A DNA stretch of 64,000 nucleotides from Actinoalloteichus fjordicus (GCF_001941625.1 NZ_CP016076.1:5750001-5814000); one strand, 5' to 3'. Positions 18,009-28,290 are shown, counted from the first letter of the stretch. Translations and numbers: made by a program. The notes: generated from the sequence alone by a model not told the origin.

Positions 18009-18319
18009 CTCGCGGCGAGCACGCCGCCGCGACACCGGCCGACCCCAGCAGGCATCACCGCTGGTCAGCGGCCTGAAAATTCTCCGTTGTCGGGATGGCT
18101 CGCGGCACAGGCCCGCCGGGGAGGTTCGTCGGTCCCGGCCGCCAACTGCCAGACCGACGAACCGGACCGAGGCGGATCACGAACCTCGTCGAGTTGCGGG
18201 CCCACGAACCGGCAGGCCTCGATCACGACTCCGCGACGAGACCGGACGACCGGCGTTCCGGACTCGTCGCGGGGCCGGGCACTCGACAATGACGACTGTC
18301 ACGTCGGATCACTGACTGT

Positions 18320-18339
18320 TGTCATGAGAACTCATGACA
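18320..18339. promoter_or_regulatory. Perfect 9-bp inverted repeat, operator-like
   Basis: TGTCATGAG-AA-CTCATGACA lies in the 600-bp gap between the GntR gene and recO. It has the size and symmetry of a TetR/MarR/GntR site. No convincing gene starts nearby on either strand, so its target is unclear. Confidence 0.5.
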
Positions 18340-18509
18340 GTTGCTACTACCTGCGGCGAACTCGACCGGCCACGATCAACGGCATGATCTCGACGACGAA
18401 CTCCCGGCTCGGTGGCCGCTTCGCAGGCCGGGGCACCGCGACCGCACAGGTGCAGGCTCCGCGCGGCCGCCTGGGAGGCCTTCGCGCGCCCGGCACGCAG
18501 GCAGCAGAC

Positions 18510-18569
18510 CTCTCGGTGTCCGGCCTCTCAGTGTCCGGCCTCTCGGTGTCCGGCCTCTCAGCGCCCGAC
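18510..18569. repeat. 15-bp tandem repeat, four copies
   Basis: Units at 18510, 18525, 18540 and 18555 follow 'CTCTCGGTGTCCGGC' with few changes; the fourth is more diverged. On the minus strand it would encode a repeated Arg-Pro-Asp-Thr-Glu, but the surrounding frame reads as non-coding. It lies 40 bp past the recO stop. Confidence 0.7.
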
Positions 18570-18608
18570 AGTCCGGGACCTGTCCGGTCCGGCACCGCGC
18601 CGCGTCGA

Positions 18609-19382
18609 TCAGGCCGGCGCCGACGCCGACGTCACGCCGTCGGGCTCGCCGCCACGCCGGTCCACCAGGGGCAGCGAGCGCAGGCTGCGCTCCAGGTGCC
18701 ATTGCAGGTGGGCAGCCACCAGCCCGCTGCCCTCTCGCCGGGATCGCTGGTCGGCGGCCTCGGCGGCGGGCCAGTCGCCGTGCAGCAGGGCGGCCAGCAG
18801 CGTCAGGGTCTCCGGGGCGGGCGACACCGAGCCAGGGGGCCGACAGGTCTCGCACACGGTGCCGCCCGCCGGAACGTTGAAGGCCCGGTGCGGTCCAGGC
18901 CGTCCGCATCGCGCGCACTCGGCCAACGCGGGCGCCCAGCCCGCCTGCGTCATCGCCCGGAGCAGGAAGGCGTCCATGACCAGCATCGGGTCCCGCACTC
19001 CGTCGGCCAACGCACGCAGGGCCCCCACGACGAGCAGATACAGCCGGAGCACCGGCTCGCCCTCCTCGGCACTGAGCCGGTCGGCCGCCTCCAGTACGGC
19101 ACAGCCCGCCGTGTACCGCTGGTAGTCGGGCACCAGACCCGCGCCGAAGGCGTCCATGGTCTGCACCTGGGTGATCACGTCCAGGGTTCGCCCGGTGTAG
19201 AACTGCACGTCGACGTGTCCGAAGGGCTCCAACCGGGCGCCGAAGCGGGAGGACATCCGCCGGACGCCCTTGCCGACGGCACGCACCTTGCCGTGCCTGC
19301 GGGTGAGCAGGGTGATGATCCGGTCGGCCTCGCCGAGCTTCTGCACCCGCAGCACCACACCGGTATCGCGGTACAGGGCCAT
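18609..19382 (-). CDS. recO: DNA repair protein RecO
   Basis: Recombination mediator that helps load RecA on SSB-coated single strands (RecFOR pathway). It has 257 residues: N-terminal OB fold ('YRDTGVVLRVQKLGEADRI', 'LLTRRHGKVRAVGKGVRR'), a helical middle, and a zinc site 'CARCGRPG...CETCRPPG' with two CxxC pairs. The ATG at 19382 is chosen because 'MALYRDTGVVLR' is the conserved N-terminus and upstream codons read poorly. uppS normally lies beside recO; here the ABC island separates them. Confidence 0.95.
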   Translation of the reverse strand: MALYRDTGVVLRVQKLGEADRIITLLTRRHGKVRAVGKGVRRMSSRFGARLEPFGHVDVQFYTGRTLDVITQVQTMDAFGAGLVPDYQRYTAGCAVLEAADRLSAEEGEPVLRLYLLVVGALRALADGVRDPMLVMDAFLLRAMTQAGWAPALAECARCGRPGPHRAFNVPAGGTVCETCRPPGSVSPAPETLTLLAALLHGDWPAAEAADQRSRREGSGLVAAHLQWHLERSLRSLPLVDRRGGEPDGVTSASAPA

Positions 19383-19757
19383 CGCGTCATCGTGCCACCC
19401 GCGCCCGACACGGTCATCCGCTGCCCGCCGGACCTGTGCTGCCCCCCGTCGCACGAGGCGGCGACGGCCCTGGCGCCGAGGCCACGTCGGGTCCGCACGG
19501 TCGTCGATCGGCTCGCCGCCGACGCCGTTCGCCCGATCGACGTCCGCGACTCGCCGGGCGCGGGGCCGCCCCTCGGGATGCCGGGGTCGTCGAGTCTCAC
19601 CGGCGACCGTCCGGTACGGCGACGGCTCAGGACACCGAGCGGAGCCGAGGCGGGTGGGCGGGTCCGTGATCAGTCCGCCCACCGTTCCCGAGGAGTGCGG
19701 GCGATCCTGGGCCGCGCCGAGTCCTGTCCCCGCCGGACCCCGGTGCGGACGGGCGGC
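19383..19757. other. Intergenic region between recO and era
   Basis: About 375 bp between the recO start and the era stop, both on the minus strand. I see no gene with plausible sequence, no clear hairpin and no repeat here. Confidence 0.4.
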
Positions 19758-20666
19758 TCAGAAGCCGAGCCTGCGAAGCTGTTTCGGGTCGCGCTGCCAG
19801 TCCTTGGCGACCTTGACCCGCAGGTCGAGGAAGATCTTGCTGCCCAGCAGCGCCTCGATCTGGCGACGCGCCTCGGAACCGACGTGCTTGAGACGTTCGC
19901 CCGCGCGGCCGATGACGATCGACTTCTGACTGGGGCGCTCCACGTACATCACCGCGTGCACGTCCAGCATGTCGTCCCGGCCCTCGCGCGGCACCATCTC
20001 CTCGACGGTGACCGCGATGGAGTGCGGCAGCTCGTCGCGCACTCCTTCCAGCGCCGCCTCCCGGATCAGCTCGGCGACCAGCGTCGTCTCCGGCTCGTCG
20101 GTCAGCTCTCCGCCCGGGTACAGGGCAGGACCGACCGGCAGCCTGCCGATCAGCAGGTCCGTAAGCGTCGTCACCTGGTAGCCGTCCACCGCCGAGACGG
20201 GGATCAGCTCGGCGAAGTCCATCACCTCCTGAAGGGCCATGAGCTGCTGTGCCACTCGCTCGGCAGGCACCAGGTCGGTCTTGGTGACCACCCCGAACAC
20301 CGGAGTCCGCCGGGCCACCTTGGCCAGCTCGGCGGCGATGAACCGGTCGCCAGGGCCGATCTTCTGATCGGCGGGCACGCAGAAACCGACCACGTCGACC
20401 TCGGCCCAGGTCTCGCGCACGACGTCGTTGAGCCGCTGTCCCAGCAGGGTGCGCGGCCGGTGGAGGCCGGGCGTGTCCACCACGATCAGCTGGGCCTCCG
20501 GCCGGTGCACGATGCCTCGGATGGCATGTCGGGTCGTCTGCGGCCTGCTGGAGGTGATCGCGACCTTCGTCCCGATCAGCGCATTGGTCAGCGTGGACTT
20601 TCCTGCGTTCGGCCGACCGACGAAACAGGCGAAACCGGATCGATGATCGGCGGGGCTGCTGCTCAT
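19758..20666 (-). CDS. era: GTPase Era
   Basis: GTP-binding protein that assists 16S rRNA processing and 30S assembly; 302 residues. G1 'GRPNAGKSTLTNALIG', G2 'ITSSRPQTTRHAIRG', G3 'VVDTPGLHRPR' and G4 'VVTKTDL' are all present, followed by the RNA-binding KH domain with 'VIGRAGERLKHVGSEARRQ'. The start ATG at 20666 precedes 'GFACFVGRPNAGKST' at normal distance. It lies downstream of the CNNM/deaminase-like genes as in other actinobacteria. Confidence 0.96.
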   Translation of the reverse strand: MSSSPADHRSGFACFVGRPNAGKSTLTNALIGTKVAITSSRPQTTRHAIRGIVHRPEAQLIVVDTPGLHRPRTLLGQRLNDVVRETWAEVDVVGFCVPADQKIGPGDRFIAAELAKVARRTPVFGVVTKTDLVPAERVAQQLMALQEVMDFAELIPVSAVDGYQVTTLTDLLIGRLPVGPALYPGGELTDEPETTLVAELIREAALEGVRDELPHSIAVTVEEMVPREGRDDMLDVHAVMYVERPSQKSIVIGRAGERLKHVGSEARRQIEALLGSKIFLDLRVKVAKDWQRDPKQLRRLGF

Positions 20667-20748
20667 CCCCGCATTGTCGCAAGCACGACGTGTACGGCTC
20701 AGTCCAGCCGTCGTCCGGCCCGCCCGAGGTCTCCCCCGCAGGCGCGCC

Positions 20749-21627
20749 TCAGCCTCGGGGCCGGAGATCGCGTTCAGTCTCCTCCCGCTCCAGGTACGGA
20801 CTTCCCGAGGCGAGACCCGGCCTGCGCCCGAGCACCCGGTCGACCAGGTCGTCCAGCGGGCCCTGTTCGGAGGAGTGCGCGAACTCCACCTGGTCCGGGT
20901 GCTCCGGGTCGTACCAGACCACGGTCTGATCCCCGGTCCTGGGCAGATGGGCGACGGGGACGGCTCGCTTCTTGGTCTGCCTGCGCACCGCCCCGTCCTC
21001 ACCCGAGTACTCGGCGGTGATCACCACCAGCGGTGCGCCCTTGATCTCGTCGTCGGTGATCTGCACGGAGGCGATCCGCCCCGCCACCGGCGTGCCGAGT
21101 CGCATCAACGAGACGCTGTCGGCGGTCTGACGGCGAGAGCGCAGCGCGACGCCCCACTGCACACAGCCGAGGACGACGCCGAGGAACAACAGCGCGCCGG
21201 CCAGACCTGCCAGCCACGGACGATCATCGCCCATCGGCAGCCGCCACCAGACCGACAGGAGGGCGGCGCCGCCGACGGCCAGGCCCAGCGGGAGGATCGA
21301 CGAGCGGAGCCGACCGGCGCCCAGCAGGCCGCCGACGAGCAGCAGACCGAAGAGCCCGACGGTGATCGGGGCCCGGTCCGACAACGGAGTGTCACCGATG
21401 CACGTCTCCCATTCCGCAGAAGAACAGGTGAAGACACCCGCCAGCTGATAGGCGAGCAGCGCGAAGCCGACCAGGCCGAGCAAGGCCAGGAGGAACGAAA
21501 GTCCGTTACGGAGAGAAATCGGCCTAGCGACAGAAGCCGCATCGACATCGCGGTTGACCATGATCCACATGCTAAGGCGTTCATCACCCTGGAGAGAAAT
21601 CGGCGAACACGCCAAGGGGGACTCCAT
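20749..21627 (-). CDS. Membrane protein with a DUF3592-like domain
   Basis: A 292-residue protein with about five transmembrane helices in its first 150 residues. A soluble beta-rich part follows ('LGTPVAGRIASVQITDDEIK', 'VVITAEYSGEDGAVRRQTKK', 'TVVWYDPEHPDQVEFA') that resembles DUF3592-type domains. The role is unknown. The start is uncertain: ATG at 21627 (weak GGAA, and a possible TATTCT -10 at 21648-21653) or ATG at 21561 ('MVNRDVDAAS'). It lies 82 bp upstream of era on the same strand and may be co-transcribed. Confidence 0.7.
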   Translation of the reverse strand: MESPLACSPISLQGDERLSMWIMVNRDVDAASVARPISLRNGLSFLLALLGLVGFALLAYQLAGVFTCSSAEWETCIGDTPLSDRAPITVGLFGLLLVGGLLGAGRLRSSILPLGLAVGGAALLSVWWRLPMGDDRPWLAGLAGALLFLGVVLGCVQWGVALRSRRQTADSVSLMRLGTPVAGRIASVQITDDEIKGAPLVVITAEYSGEDGAVRRQTKKRAVPVAHLPRTGDQTVVWYDPEHPDQVEFAHSSEQGPLDDLVDRVLGRRPGLASGSPYLEREETERDLRPRG

Positions 21628-22344
21628 CGGGATTCCGCGAAGAATCGAGAATAAATCGAACAGAGAATGCCATGACGAACAGCGGACGAATCCAACCAGG
21701 TCAACCGCCTAGAACGGCGCGGACTCCGCCGATCGCGACGCGACAGTATACGGTCCCGCCAGGACGGTCTCACCGCCGACCACACCGCAGGCACCCGGTG
21801 GCAACCGCGCCGCCGAGGGCCCGACGGAGCGAAGAGAACACGCCTAACCCTCGGCGAGAATTCCGGCTCCGGAGTGCGTCCGAGAAGAACCCGGGAAGAT
21901 ACCGCCGCACCGAAGTCCGTGTAAACGATTTATCCCACCATATCGATGGTTTCAGCGACAGAAGTCGGCAAGACGGTCGAGTCGTCGGGCACCGAACAGT
22001 CGGCGCTGTCGGTGGAGGATTCCCCATGGGGAATCGGCCCGGCGGCACCACATCGGAGGGGCACCACATCGGAGCGGGCCGACGTCGGCATCGCGGCTTT
22101 GCGTCAGTGCCCGGTACCGGCTTGCGCCCACAAACCCGGTGCGGCTCGCGGCGGCGCGACATGGTCTTCGCGCGGGCCGAGCAGAATGCCGCCGCCGACT
22201 CGGATTCGAGATGCCCGAGTCACCGGCGGGTGCTGCTCCATCCTGGGATCGGGGAACTTCATCGGGAGCGCGGCCCGGCCTGCGCCCGCAGACCGGCGCC
22301 CGCAGGCCGGGCCGCCCCCATGCGCACGGCGGCGGCAGGCCTGC
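21628..22344. other. Long intergenic region with a palindrome and a direct repeat
   Basis: About 700 bp without a credible gene and less GC-rich than its surroundings in parts (21640-21680 and 21920-21960). It holds a perfect 18-bp palindrome GATTCCCCATGGGGAATC at 22018-22035 and, directly after it, two copies of GGCACCACATCGGAG at 22044 and 22060. No RNA gene was recognised. Confidence 0.5.
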
Positions 22345-22731
22345 TCAGCGCAGCGTGTCGAGCAGGCGACCCGAGGCGTCGGCGCGGAACACCGGCGCGT
22401 TGGGCGACAGGTCACGCACTGCGGCGGCGGACGCCTCGTCCACCGCAGGCGACTCGGTGACCACGGCGGCCGCCTCCAGCCCGGTCGCCCCGCTGGCCAC
22501 CGCTGCGGCCACCGCGGCCTGCAACGCGGTCAGACTCAGCGATGGCAGGGCCACGGTGCAGGCGGAGTAGGTTCGGCCGTCGGTGTCCCGCACAGCCGCC
22601 CCCTCGGCGGCCCCGATCCGTGCCCGGCTCGCGCGGGCGAGCGTGATGATCTTCTGGTCCTCGCCGTCCAGCACGACGGCCTCGGCCGACGAGGCCGCAG
22701 GCTCCACGGCGCCCTTCGCTGACTCAGCCAC
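22345..22731 (-). CDS. Cytidine-deaminase-like protein lacking the catalytic site
   Basis: A 128-residue protein with the alpha-beta layout of cytidine deaminases and the same position between era and the CNNM gene as the hypothetical neighbour of mycobacterial era. Where an active enzyme has Cys-Ala-Glu, this one reads 'SLSLTALQAAVAAAVASGA', and the later PCxxC zinc motif is absent. It therefore cannot be a normal zinc deaminase and is probably a structural or regulatory relative. The GTG at 22731 overlaps the stop of the upstream gene by eight bases, which suggests translational coupling. Confidence 0.75.
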   Translation of the reverse strand: MAESAKGAVEPAASSAEAVVLDGEDQKIITLARASRARIGAAEGAAVRDTDGRTYSACTVALPSLSLTALQAAVAAAVASGATGLEAAAVVTESPAVDEASAAAVRDLSPNAPVFRADASGRLLDTLR

Positions 22732-24082
22732 CGGCCGTGCTCCTCTCCTGCGCGCGGCCGACCGACTCGGATTCCGCGTCCTGATCCTCGGCTGTCGACG
22801 GGGCCACCCTGCTGACCAGCAGCGTGCTGATCCGCATCCGCCCACGACCGTCCTTGCCGCCCTCCGCCCGCAGCCGCAGACCACTGATCTCGGCCTCGGC
22901 ACCGGGCAGCGGCACCCGACCGAGCTTGCGAGCCAGCAGACCGCCTGCGGTGTCCACGTCGTGATCGTCGATCTCCACGCCGAACAACTCGCCCAGATCC
23001 GCCACCGGAAGGCGGGCGCTGACCCGCGCGGAGGCCTCGTCGATCCGCTCCACCGGGGGACGCTCGCCGATGTCCGACTCGTCGGTGATCTCGCCGACGA
23101 TCTCCTCCAGGATGTCCTCGATGGTCAGCAGGCCCGCTGTGCCGCCGTACTCGTCGACCGCGATTGCGAGATGGTTCCGGGAGACCTGCATCTCCCGCAG
23201 CAGCTCGACGAGGCGCTTGGAGTCGGGAACCAGCACGGCAGGGCGCATCAGCGTGTCGACCTGGACGTCCACCCGCTCGCCTGGCCCGCCCGGCGCCCCG
23301 TCGGTCCAGGACCGGACGAGGTCCTTGATGGTCACCACACCGACCACGTCGTCCACGGTCTCGCCGATGACGGGAATTCGGGAGAACCCGGTCCGCAGAC
23401 AGAGCGCCAGTGCCTGCCGGACCGACTTGTCCTGCTCGATCCAGATCACCTCGGTACGCGGCACCATCACCTCGCGGACGACCGCGTCGCCCAGCTCGAA
23501 GATCGAGTGGATCATCTGCCGTTCGCCTGCCTCGACGACCCCGCGCTGCTCGGCGATGTCGACCAGCTCCCGCAGCTCGACCTCGGACGAGAACGGGCCC
23601 TCCCGGAAGCCGCGTCCCGGTGTGATCGCATTGCCCAGCAGGATCAGCAGCCGCGCGAGCGGGCTGAGCACCCGGCCGAGCATCTTCACCGGGCCCGCCA
23701 CCAGGCAGCCCACTCCGTAGGGGTGCTGCCTGCCGATCGTCCTCGGTCCGACACCCACCAGCACGTAGGACACCAGGAGCATGATCAGGACGGCGATGAG
23801 CACCGCCAGTCCGTCCGAGTCGAAGGTGGCGACCACGACGACGGTGACCAGCACCGTGGCCGTGAGTTCGCAGGCGAGGCGAAGCAGCAGCAGGAGGTTG
23901 ATGTGTCGGGGTCGATCCGCGACGACCTCCGCCAGGGTCTTGGCACCCGAGCGGCCGGTGCGGACCAGCTCGTCCACTCGGGCGCGCGACACCGTGCTCA
24001 AGGAGGCATCCGCGGCGGCGAAGGCCCCCGCGAAGACGACCAGCAGCGCGGCCAAGGACAGCATCATGAACGGGCTCCCCAT
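22724..24082 (-). CDS. Hemolysin-family CNNM/CorC-type membrane protein
   Basis: A 452-residue protein with an N-terminal DUF21 membrane domain (four helices within residues 1-145), a CBS pair ('VMVPRTEVIWIEQDKSVRQA', 'FSRIPVIGETVDDVVGVVTI', 'VDEYGGTAGLLTIEDILEEI') and a C-terminal CorC_HlyC domain ('ARVSARLPVADLGELFGVEI'). Relatives are implicated in magnesium efflux or homeostasis; the haemolysin label is historical. The gene lies between ybeY and the deaminase-like gene in the standard actinobacterial block. Confidence 0.92.
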   Translation of the reverse strand: MGSPFMMLSLAALLVVFAGAFAAADASLSTVSRARVDELVRTGRSGAKTLAEVVADRPRHINLLLLLRLACELTATVLVTVVVVATFDSDGLAVLIAVLIMLLVSYVLVGVGPRTIGRQHPYGVGCLVAGPVKMLGRVLSPLARLLILLGNAITPGRGFREGPFSSEVELRELVDIAEQRGVVEAGERQMIHSIFELGDAVVREVMVPRTEVIWIEQDKSVRQALALCLRTGFSRIPVIGETVDDVVGVVTIKDLVRSWTDGAPGGPGERVDVQVDTLMRPAVLVPDSKRLVELLREMQVSRNHLAIAVDEYGGTAGLLTIEDILEEIVGEITDESDIGERPPVERIDEASARVSARLPVADLGELFGVEIDDHDVDTAGGLLARKLGRVPLPGAEAEISGLRLRAEGGKDGRGRMRISTLLVSRVAPSTAEDQDAESESVGRAQERSTAGG

Positions 24083-24109
24083 CGACGAGTCCGAGTCACC
24101 GGGTCCGGA

Positions 24110-24702
24110 TCACCGACCCGGTTCCGGCGGAGGTGCGGCAGCAGAGCCGCCCTGCTTCTCGGTGCCGGTGCGTTCCAGGCCGACCACGCCGAGCACTCGC
24201 GCGTCGGCGTCCTCGCGTGCCGCCGTCTCACGCTCCTCGCGAACCGTGGTCTTGAAGTCGGCCAGCAGCCGGTTCTGCAGGCCGAACATCTCCCGCTCCT
24301 CGGCGGGCTCCGCGTGGTCGTAGCCGAGCAGGTGCAGCACGCCGTGCACCGTCAGCAGATGCAGCTCGTCGATGAGGCTGTGACCGGCCTTCTTCGCCTG
24401 CTCCCTGGCGAACTCGGGGCACAGCACGATGTCACCGAGCAGAGCAGGCCCCGAAGCCGCCGTGTCGGGCCTGCGGGCCGAGTCCAACTCGTCCATCGGA
24501 AAGGCCATCACGTCGGTGGGACCCGGCAGGTCCATCCACCGCTCGTGCAGATCGGCCATCGCCTCCAGCTCGACCAACAGCACCGAGAGCTCGGCGAGCG
24601 CGCTGACGCCCATCCGATCCAGTGCATAGCGAGCTGCGGCGACGATGGAGGTCTCCTCAACCGCCACGCCTGACTCGTTGGCGATCTCGATACTCACCGT
24701 GT

Positions 24703-24706
<4 letters not shown>
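24110..24706 (-). CDS. ybeY: Endoribonuclease YbeY (rRNA maturation factor)
   Basis: Zinc-dependent RNase involved in 16S rRNA 3'-end maturation and ribosome quality control. The signature '[11 protein letters not shown]' gives the three metal-binding His, and '[10 protein letters not shown]' is the conserved strand before it. The C-terminal ~45 residues are an Ala/Glu/Pro-rich tail beyond the usual domain. Two starts compete: GTG at 24706, which overlaps the phoH stop by four bases, and GTG at 24697, which gives the conserved '[10 protein letters not shown]' N-terminus. Confidence 0.95.
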
Positions 24707-25872
<1,166 letters not shown>

Positions 25873-26129
25873 GGTGTGTTCCGGCCCACCTTCTGCGCTG
25901 TCACGCTGACGGCTTCGGCCTGCCTTGGACAGGCCGTCTCTTCGACACCTCGATGCTAGCCGCACCGCACGACGGAACGCACTCCTGATATGAGCGGCAT
26001 GTCGGCGGCGCAGGCGGCCTGCCCCCGGAGGCGGCCGTGCCCGCGCGGCGCCGGGTGCTCGGCGCGGGAGCCGCGTCCCGCAGTCCGTCCTGTGCCGAGA
26101 TCATCCGCCTGCCCTGCAGGAGCCACACA

Positions 26130-26150
26130 GGCGACGACGTACGTCGCCTC
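26130..26150. terminator. Hairpin downstream of the HIT gene
   Basis: AGGCGACG-ACGTA-CGTCGCCT forms a perfect 8-bp stem 28 bases past the HIT stop codon on the minus strand. It has no U-tract. The rest of the 305-bp gap between HIT and phoH (25873-26177) shows no gene. Confidence 0.5.
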
Positions 26151-26177
26151 CCGGACCGCACCGCCGACCGCAGGCTC

Positions 26178-26561
26178 TCAGCCGTTGCGAGCGACGCCCG
26201 CGGGCGAACCGACGAGCGGCCCCAGCGGCTGCCCGCCCAGCAGGTGCAGGTGCGCGTGGAAGACCGTCTGGCCCGCATCGGCGCCGGTGTTGAACAGCAG
26301 CCGGTACCCGCTCTCGGCCACGCCCTCCTCCTCGGCGACGTCGGCCGCCACATGGAAGAGGTCGACCAACAGGGCCGGGTCCTCGGCGGCGAGGGCGGCG
26401 GCGTCGGGATAGTGCGATCTCGGCACGAGAAGCACGTGGGTGGGCGCCTGCGGATTGGCGTCGCGGAACGCGAAAGTGGTGTCCGTCTCACGGATCACGC
26501 TGCACGGCAGCTCGCCCGCCAGCAGCTTGCAGAAGAGACAGTCGGACTCCGAATCACTCAT
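26178..26561 (-). CDS. HIT domain protein
   Basis: Histidine-triad nucleotide-binding protein of 127 residues. It starts with a 'CLFCKLLAGELP' CxxC zinc-type motif, has 'THVLLVPRSHYPD', and ends with the triad 'QTVFHAHLHLLGG' (His-x-His-x-His). Relatives hydrolyse nucleoside phosphoramidates or dinucleoside polyphosphates. The position upstream of phoH-ybeY fits the conserved actinobacterial neighbourhood. ATG at 26561. Confidence 0.93.
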   Translation of the reverse strand: MSDSESDCLFCKLLAGELPCSVIRETDTTFAFRDANPQAPTHVLLVPRSHYPDAAALAAEDPALLVDLFHVAADVAEEEGVAESGYRLLFNTGADAGQTVFHAHLHLLGGQPLGPLVGSPAGVARNG

Positions 26562-26571
26562 GACGTGCAGG

Positions 26572-26818
26572 CTAAACCTCGATGACGAACCGGGGCGCGA
26601 GGTGGTCCTCGACGGCGCCCGGCAACAACCCGTCCGGCGCAGCGATGGTGACGCGGGGCAACCTCGCGGTGACGTTCGGAAGCCGAGGATCGCGCCGTTC
26701 TCAAGGCCGACGGCGACCTGTTCCAGGGCGGGATCGGCTCCCCGGACTGCGGTGGGCGGCCTTGGCAGGCGTGCCCCACCAGCGCGGCCCGCACCGTCCT
26801 GGCCTGGTCGGACGGCAC
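26572..26818 (-). pseudogene. Possible frameshifted gene remnant between rsmE and HIT
   Basis: Coding-like stretches with high GC at third positions follow one another on the minus strand in three different frames. They are 'VPSDQARTVRAALVGHA' from 26818, then 'DPALEQVAVGLENGAILGF' around 26735-26680, then 'ARLPRVTIAAPDGLLPGAVE' running to a TAG at 26572. Each reads like real protein, but none continues. This pattern is what two frameshifts (or two assembly indels) in one small gene would give. I do not recognise the family. It could also be chance in GC-rich DNA. Confidence 0.35.
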
Positions 26819-27081
26819 CTCAGCGCGTCGAGACGACGTGCCGGAGGTCTCACCGTGCCGGACGTCTCACCACGCCCCGCCCGCACCAGGTCCCGTCCTT
26901 CCGGCGAGGTGTCCGGCAGGCTGGGCGCCCCGCAGCAGCCCGCGAGGCTGCTGCGCCGGGTATCAGGCGCAGGCCGATCAGACCGCACGACCTGCCGACC
27001 CGAGTTCAGCCCCGGAGTCGACAGGCGACGGTGCCTCGAGCCGGACTCGGGGACGGCCCTCGGCGCAAGGCCGACTCCGAC

Positions 27082-27837
27082 TCACCACCGGCCCGTGCGA
27101 GCCGCGAGCGCACCCAGCGCGGCGACGCCCGCGGTGGAGGCTCGCAGCACCGTGTCGCCCAGCAGCACCGGGCGGGCGCCCGCCTCGGTCAGCGTCGCCA
27201 GCTCGGTCTCGTCGATCCCGCCCTCCGGCCCCACCACCAGCAGCAGCTCCCCCGTCGTCGGTAGGTCCACCGAGGTCAGCCGAGTCGAGGCGGACTCATG
27301 CAGCACGAGCGCGAGGGCGGCCGACCCGACCCGCTCGGCAAGCCCGGCGGTGCTCGTCGGCTCGTGCACGGGCGGCAGCCAGGATCGCCGCGCCTGCTTG
27401 GCGGCGGTGCGGGCCGTGGCACGCCACCGGTCCAGCGCCTTGGCGCCGCGCGGTCCCGCGTCCCAGCGGGCCACGCAGCGGGCGGCCCGCCACGGCACCA
27501 GCGCGTCGACGCCGACCTCCACGGCCTGATCGACGGCCAGCTCGGCTCGATCGCCCTTGAGCAGCGCCTGAGCCATCGTCACGCGGAGCTCGGGCGCGGG
27601 CTCCTGAACCCGTTCGAGGACGTCCGCGCGCAGCTCGTCCTTGGTGACCGAGGTCACCTCGGCCCTGGCGATGCCGCCGCGACCGTCGGCGAGCAGCAGT
27701 CGCTCGCCGACCCGCAGTCGGGTCACGGTGGCCGCGTGTCGCCCCTCCGGTCCGCTCAGCACCACGTGATCCGCCCCGGCGGGCAGCTCCGTGAGGAACA
27801 GCGGCAGGCCGCCCCTTGCCATCGGCGAGGTCGTCAT
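27082..27837 (-). CDS. rsmE: 16S rRNA (uracil-1498-N3)-methyltransferase RsmE
   Basis: SPOUT-class SAM-dependent enzyme that methylates U1498 of 16S rRNA. An N-terminal PUA-like part ('DHVVLSGPEGRHAATVTRLR') is followed by 'AQALLKGDRAELAVDQAVEV', 'KQARRSWLPPVHEP' and the knot motifs 'LLVVGPEGGIDETEL' and 'VLLGDTVLRASTAGVAAL'. It has 251 residues from ATG at 27837, which has GGAGG at good spacing; ATG at 27843 is two codons upstream but too close to it. It follows dnaJ, as in other actinobacteria. Confidence 0.95.
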   Translation of the reverse strand: MTTSPMARGGLPLFLTELPAGADHVVLSGPEGRHAATVTRLRVGERLLLADGRGGIARAEVTSVTKDELRADVLERVQEPAPELRVTMAQALLKGDRAELAVDQAVEVGVDALVPWRAARCVARWDAGPRGAKALDRWRATARTAAKQARRSWLPPVHEPTSTAGLAERVGSAALALVLHESASTRLTSVDLPTTGELLLVVGPEGGIDETELATLTEAGARPVLLGDTVLRASTAGVAALGALAARTGRW

Positions 27838-28290
27838 CGTCATCCCCTCCAGCACGTCATGGGCGTGGTTCTCGCCCCTCGCCGTCAGGCCGCCGCTCCG
27901 CGACGGCCGAGCCACCGCGGTCGTCGAGACATCACCGAGGCCGACTGCCCGCCGAGCACGGCGTCCCGGCGCGCACCGTGTCGTCGGCGACCGGGCAGGA
28001 CCCGGCCCGCCTCCGCCCGAAGACTCGGCCGAGCCACCCGCAGGCGCGGGCGAGGGCGGGTGCCGACCAGTCCATCGCAGGCGGGTTCGTGCGGGGACGT
28101 CAGACGCCTACCTCCGAGATCCGGTCAGCCTCCACGGGCCGTGGGCGCACCGTCCGCCGCTCTCCGGCCGCCCGCGACGGGCCATGCGGCGAGCCGACGA
28201 ACACCGAACGGAACGCGGCCCCGGCTCGGCGCCGCCGCCCCGTGGCGGCCCGCCCGCGCCCGCCGCATCCGGTCGCGAACCCCCGGCGGC
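27838..28290. other. Intergenic region between rsmE and dnaJ
   Basis: About 450 bp of GC-rich sequence between two genes on the minus strand. I see no gene, hairpin or repeat that I can defend. Confidence 0.4.

Noticed and set aside
18087-21020. A 977-codon open frame on the plus strand
   Set aside because: It runs antisense through recO and era and has no recognisable domain. Long antisense frames are expected at this GC content.
27838-28290. A gene between dnaJ and rsmE
   Set aside because: Frames here are Arg/Pro/Gly-rich with no sustained protein-like sequence, start signal or coupling to neighbours.
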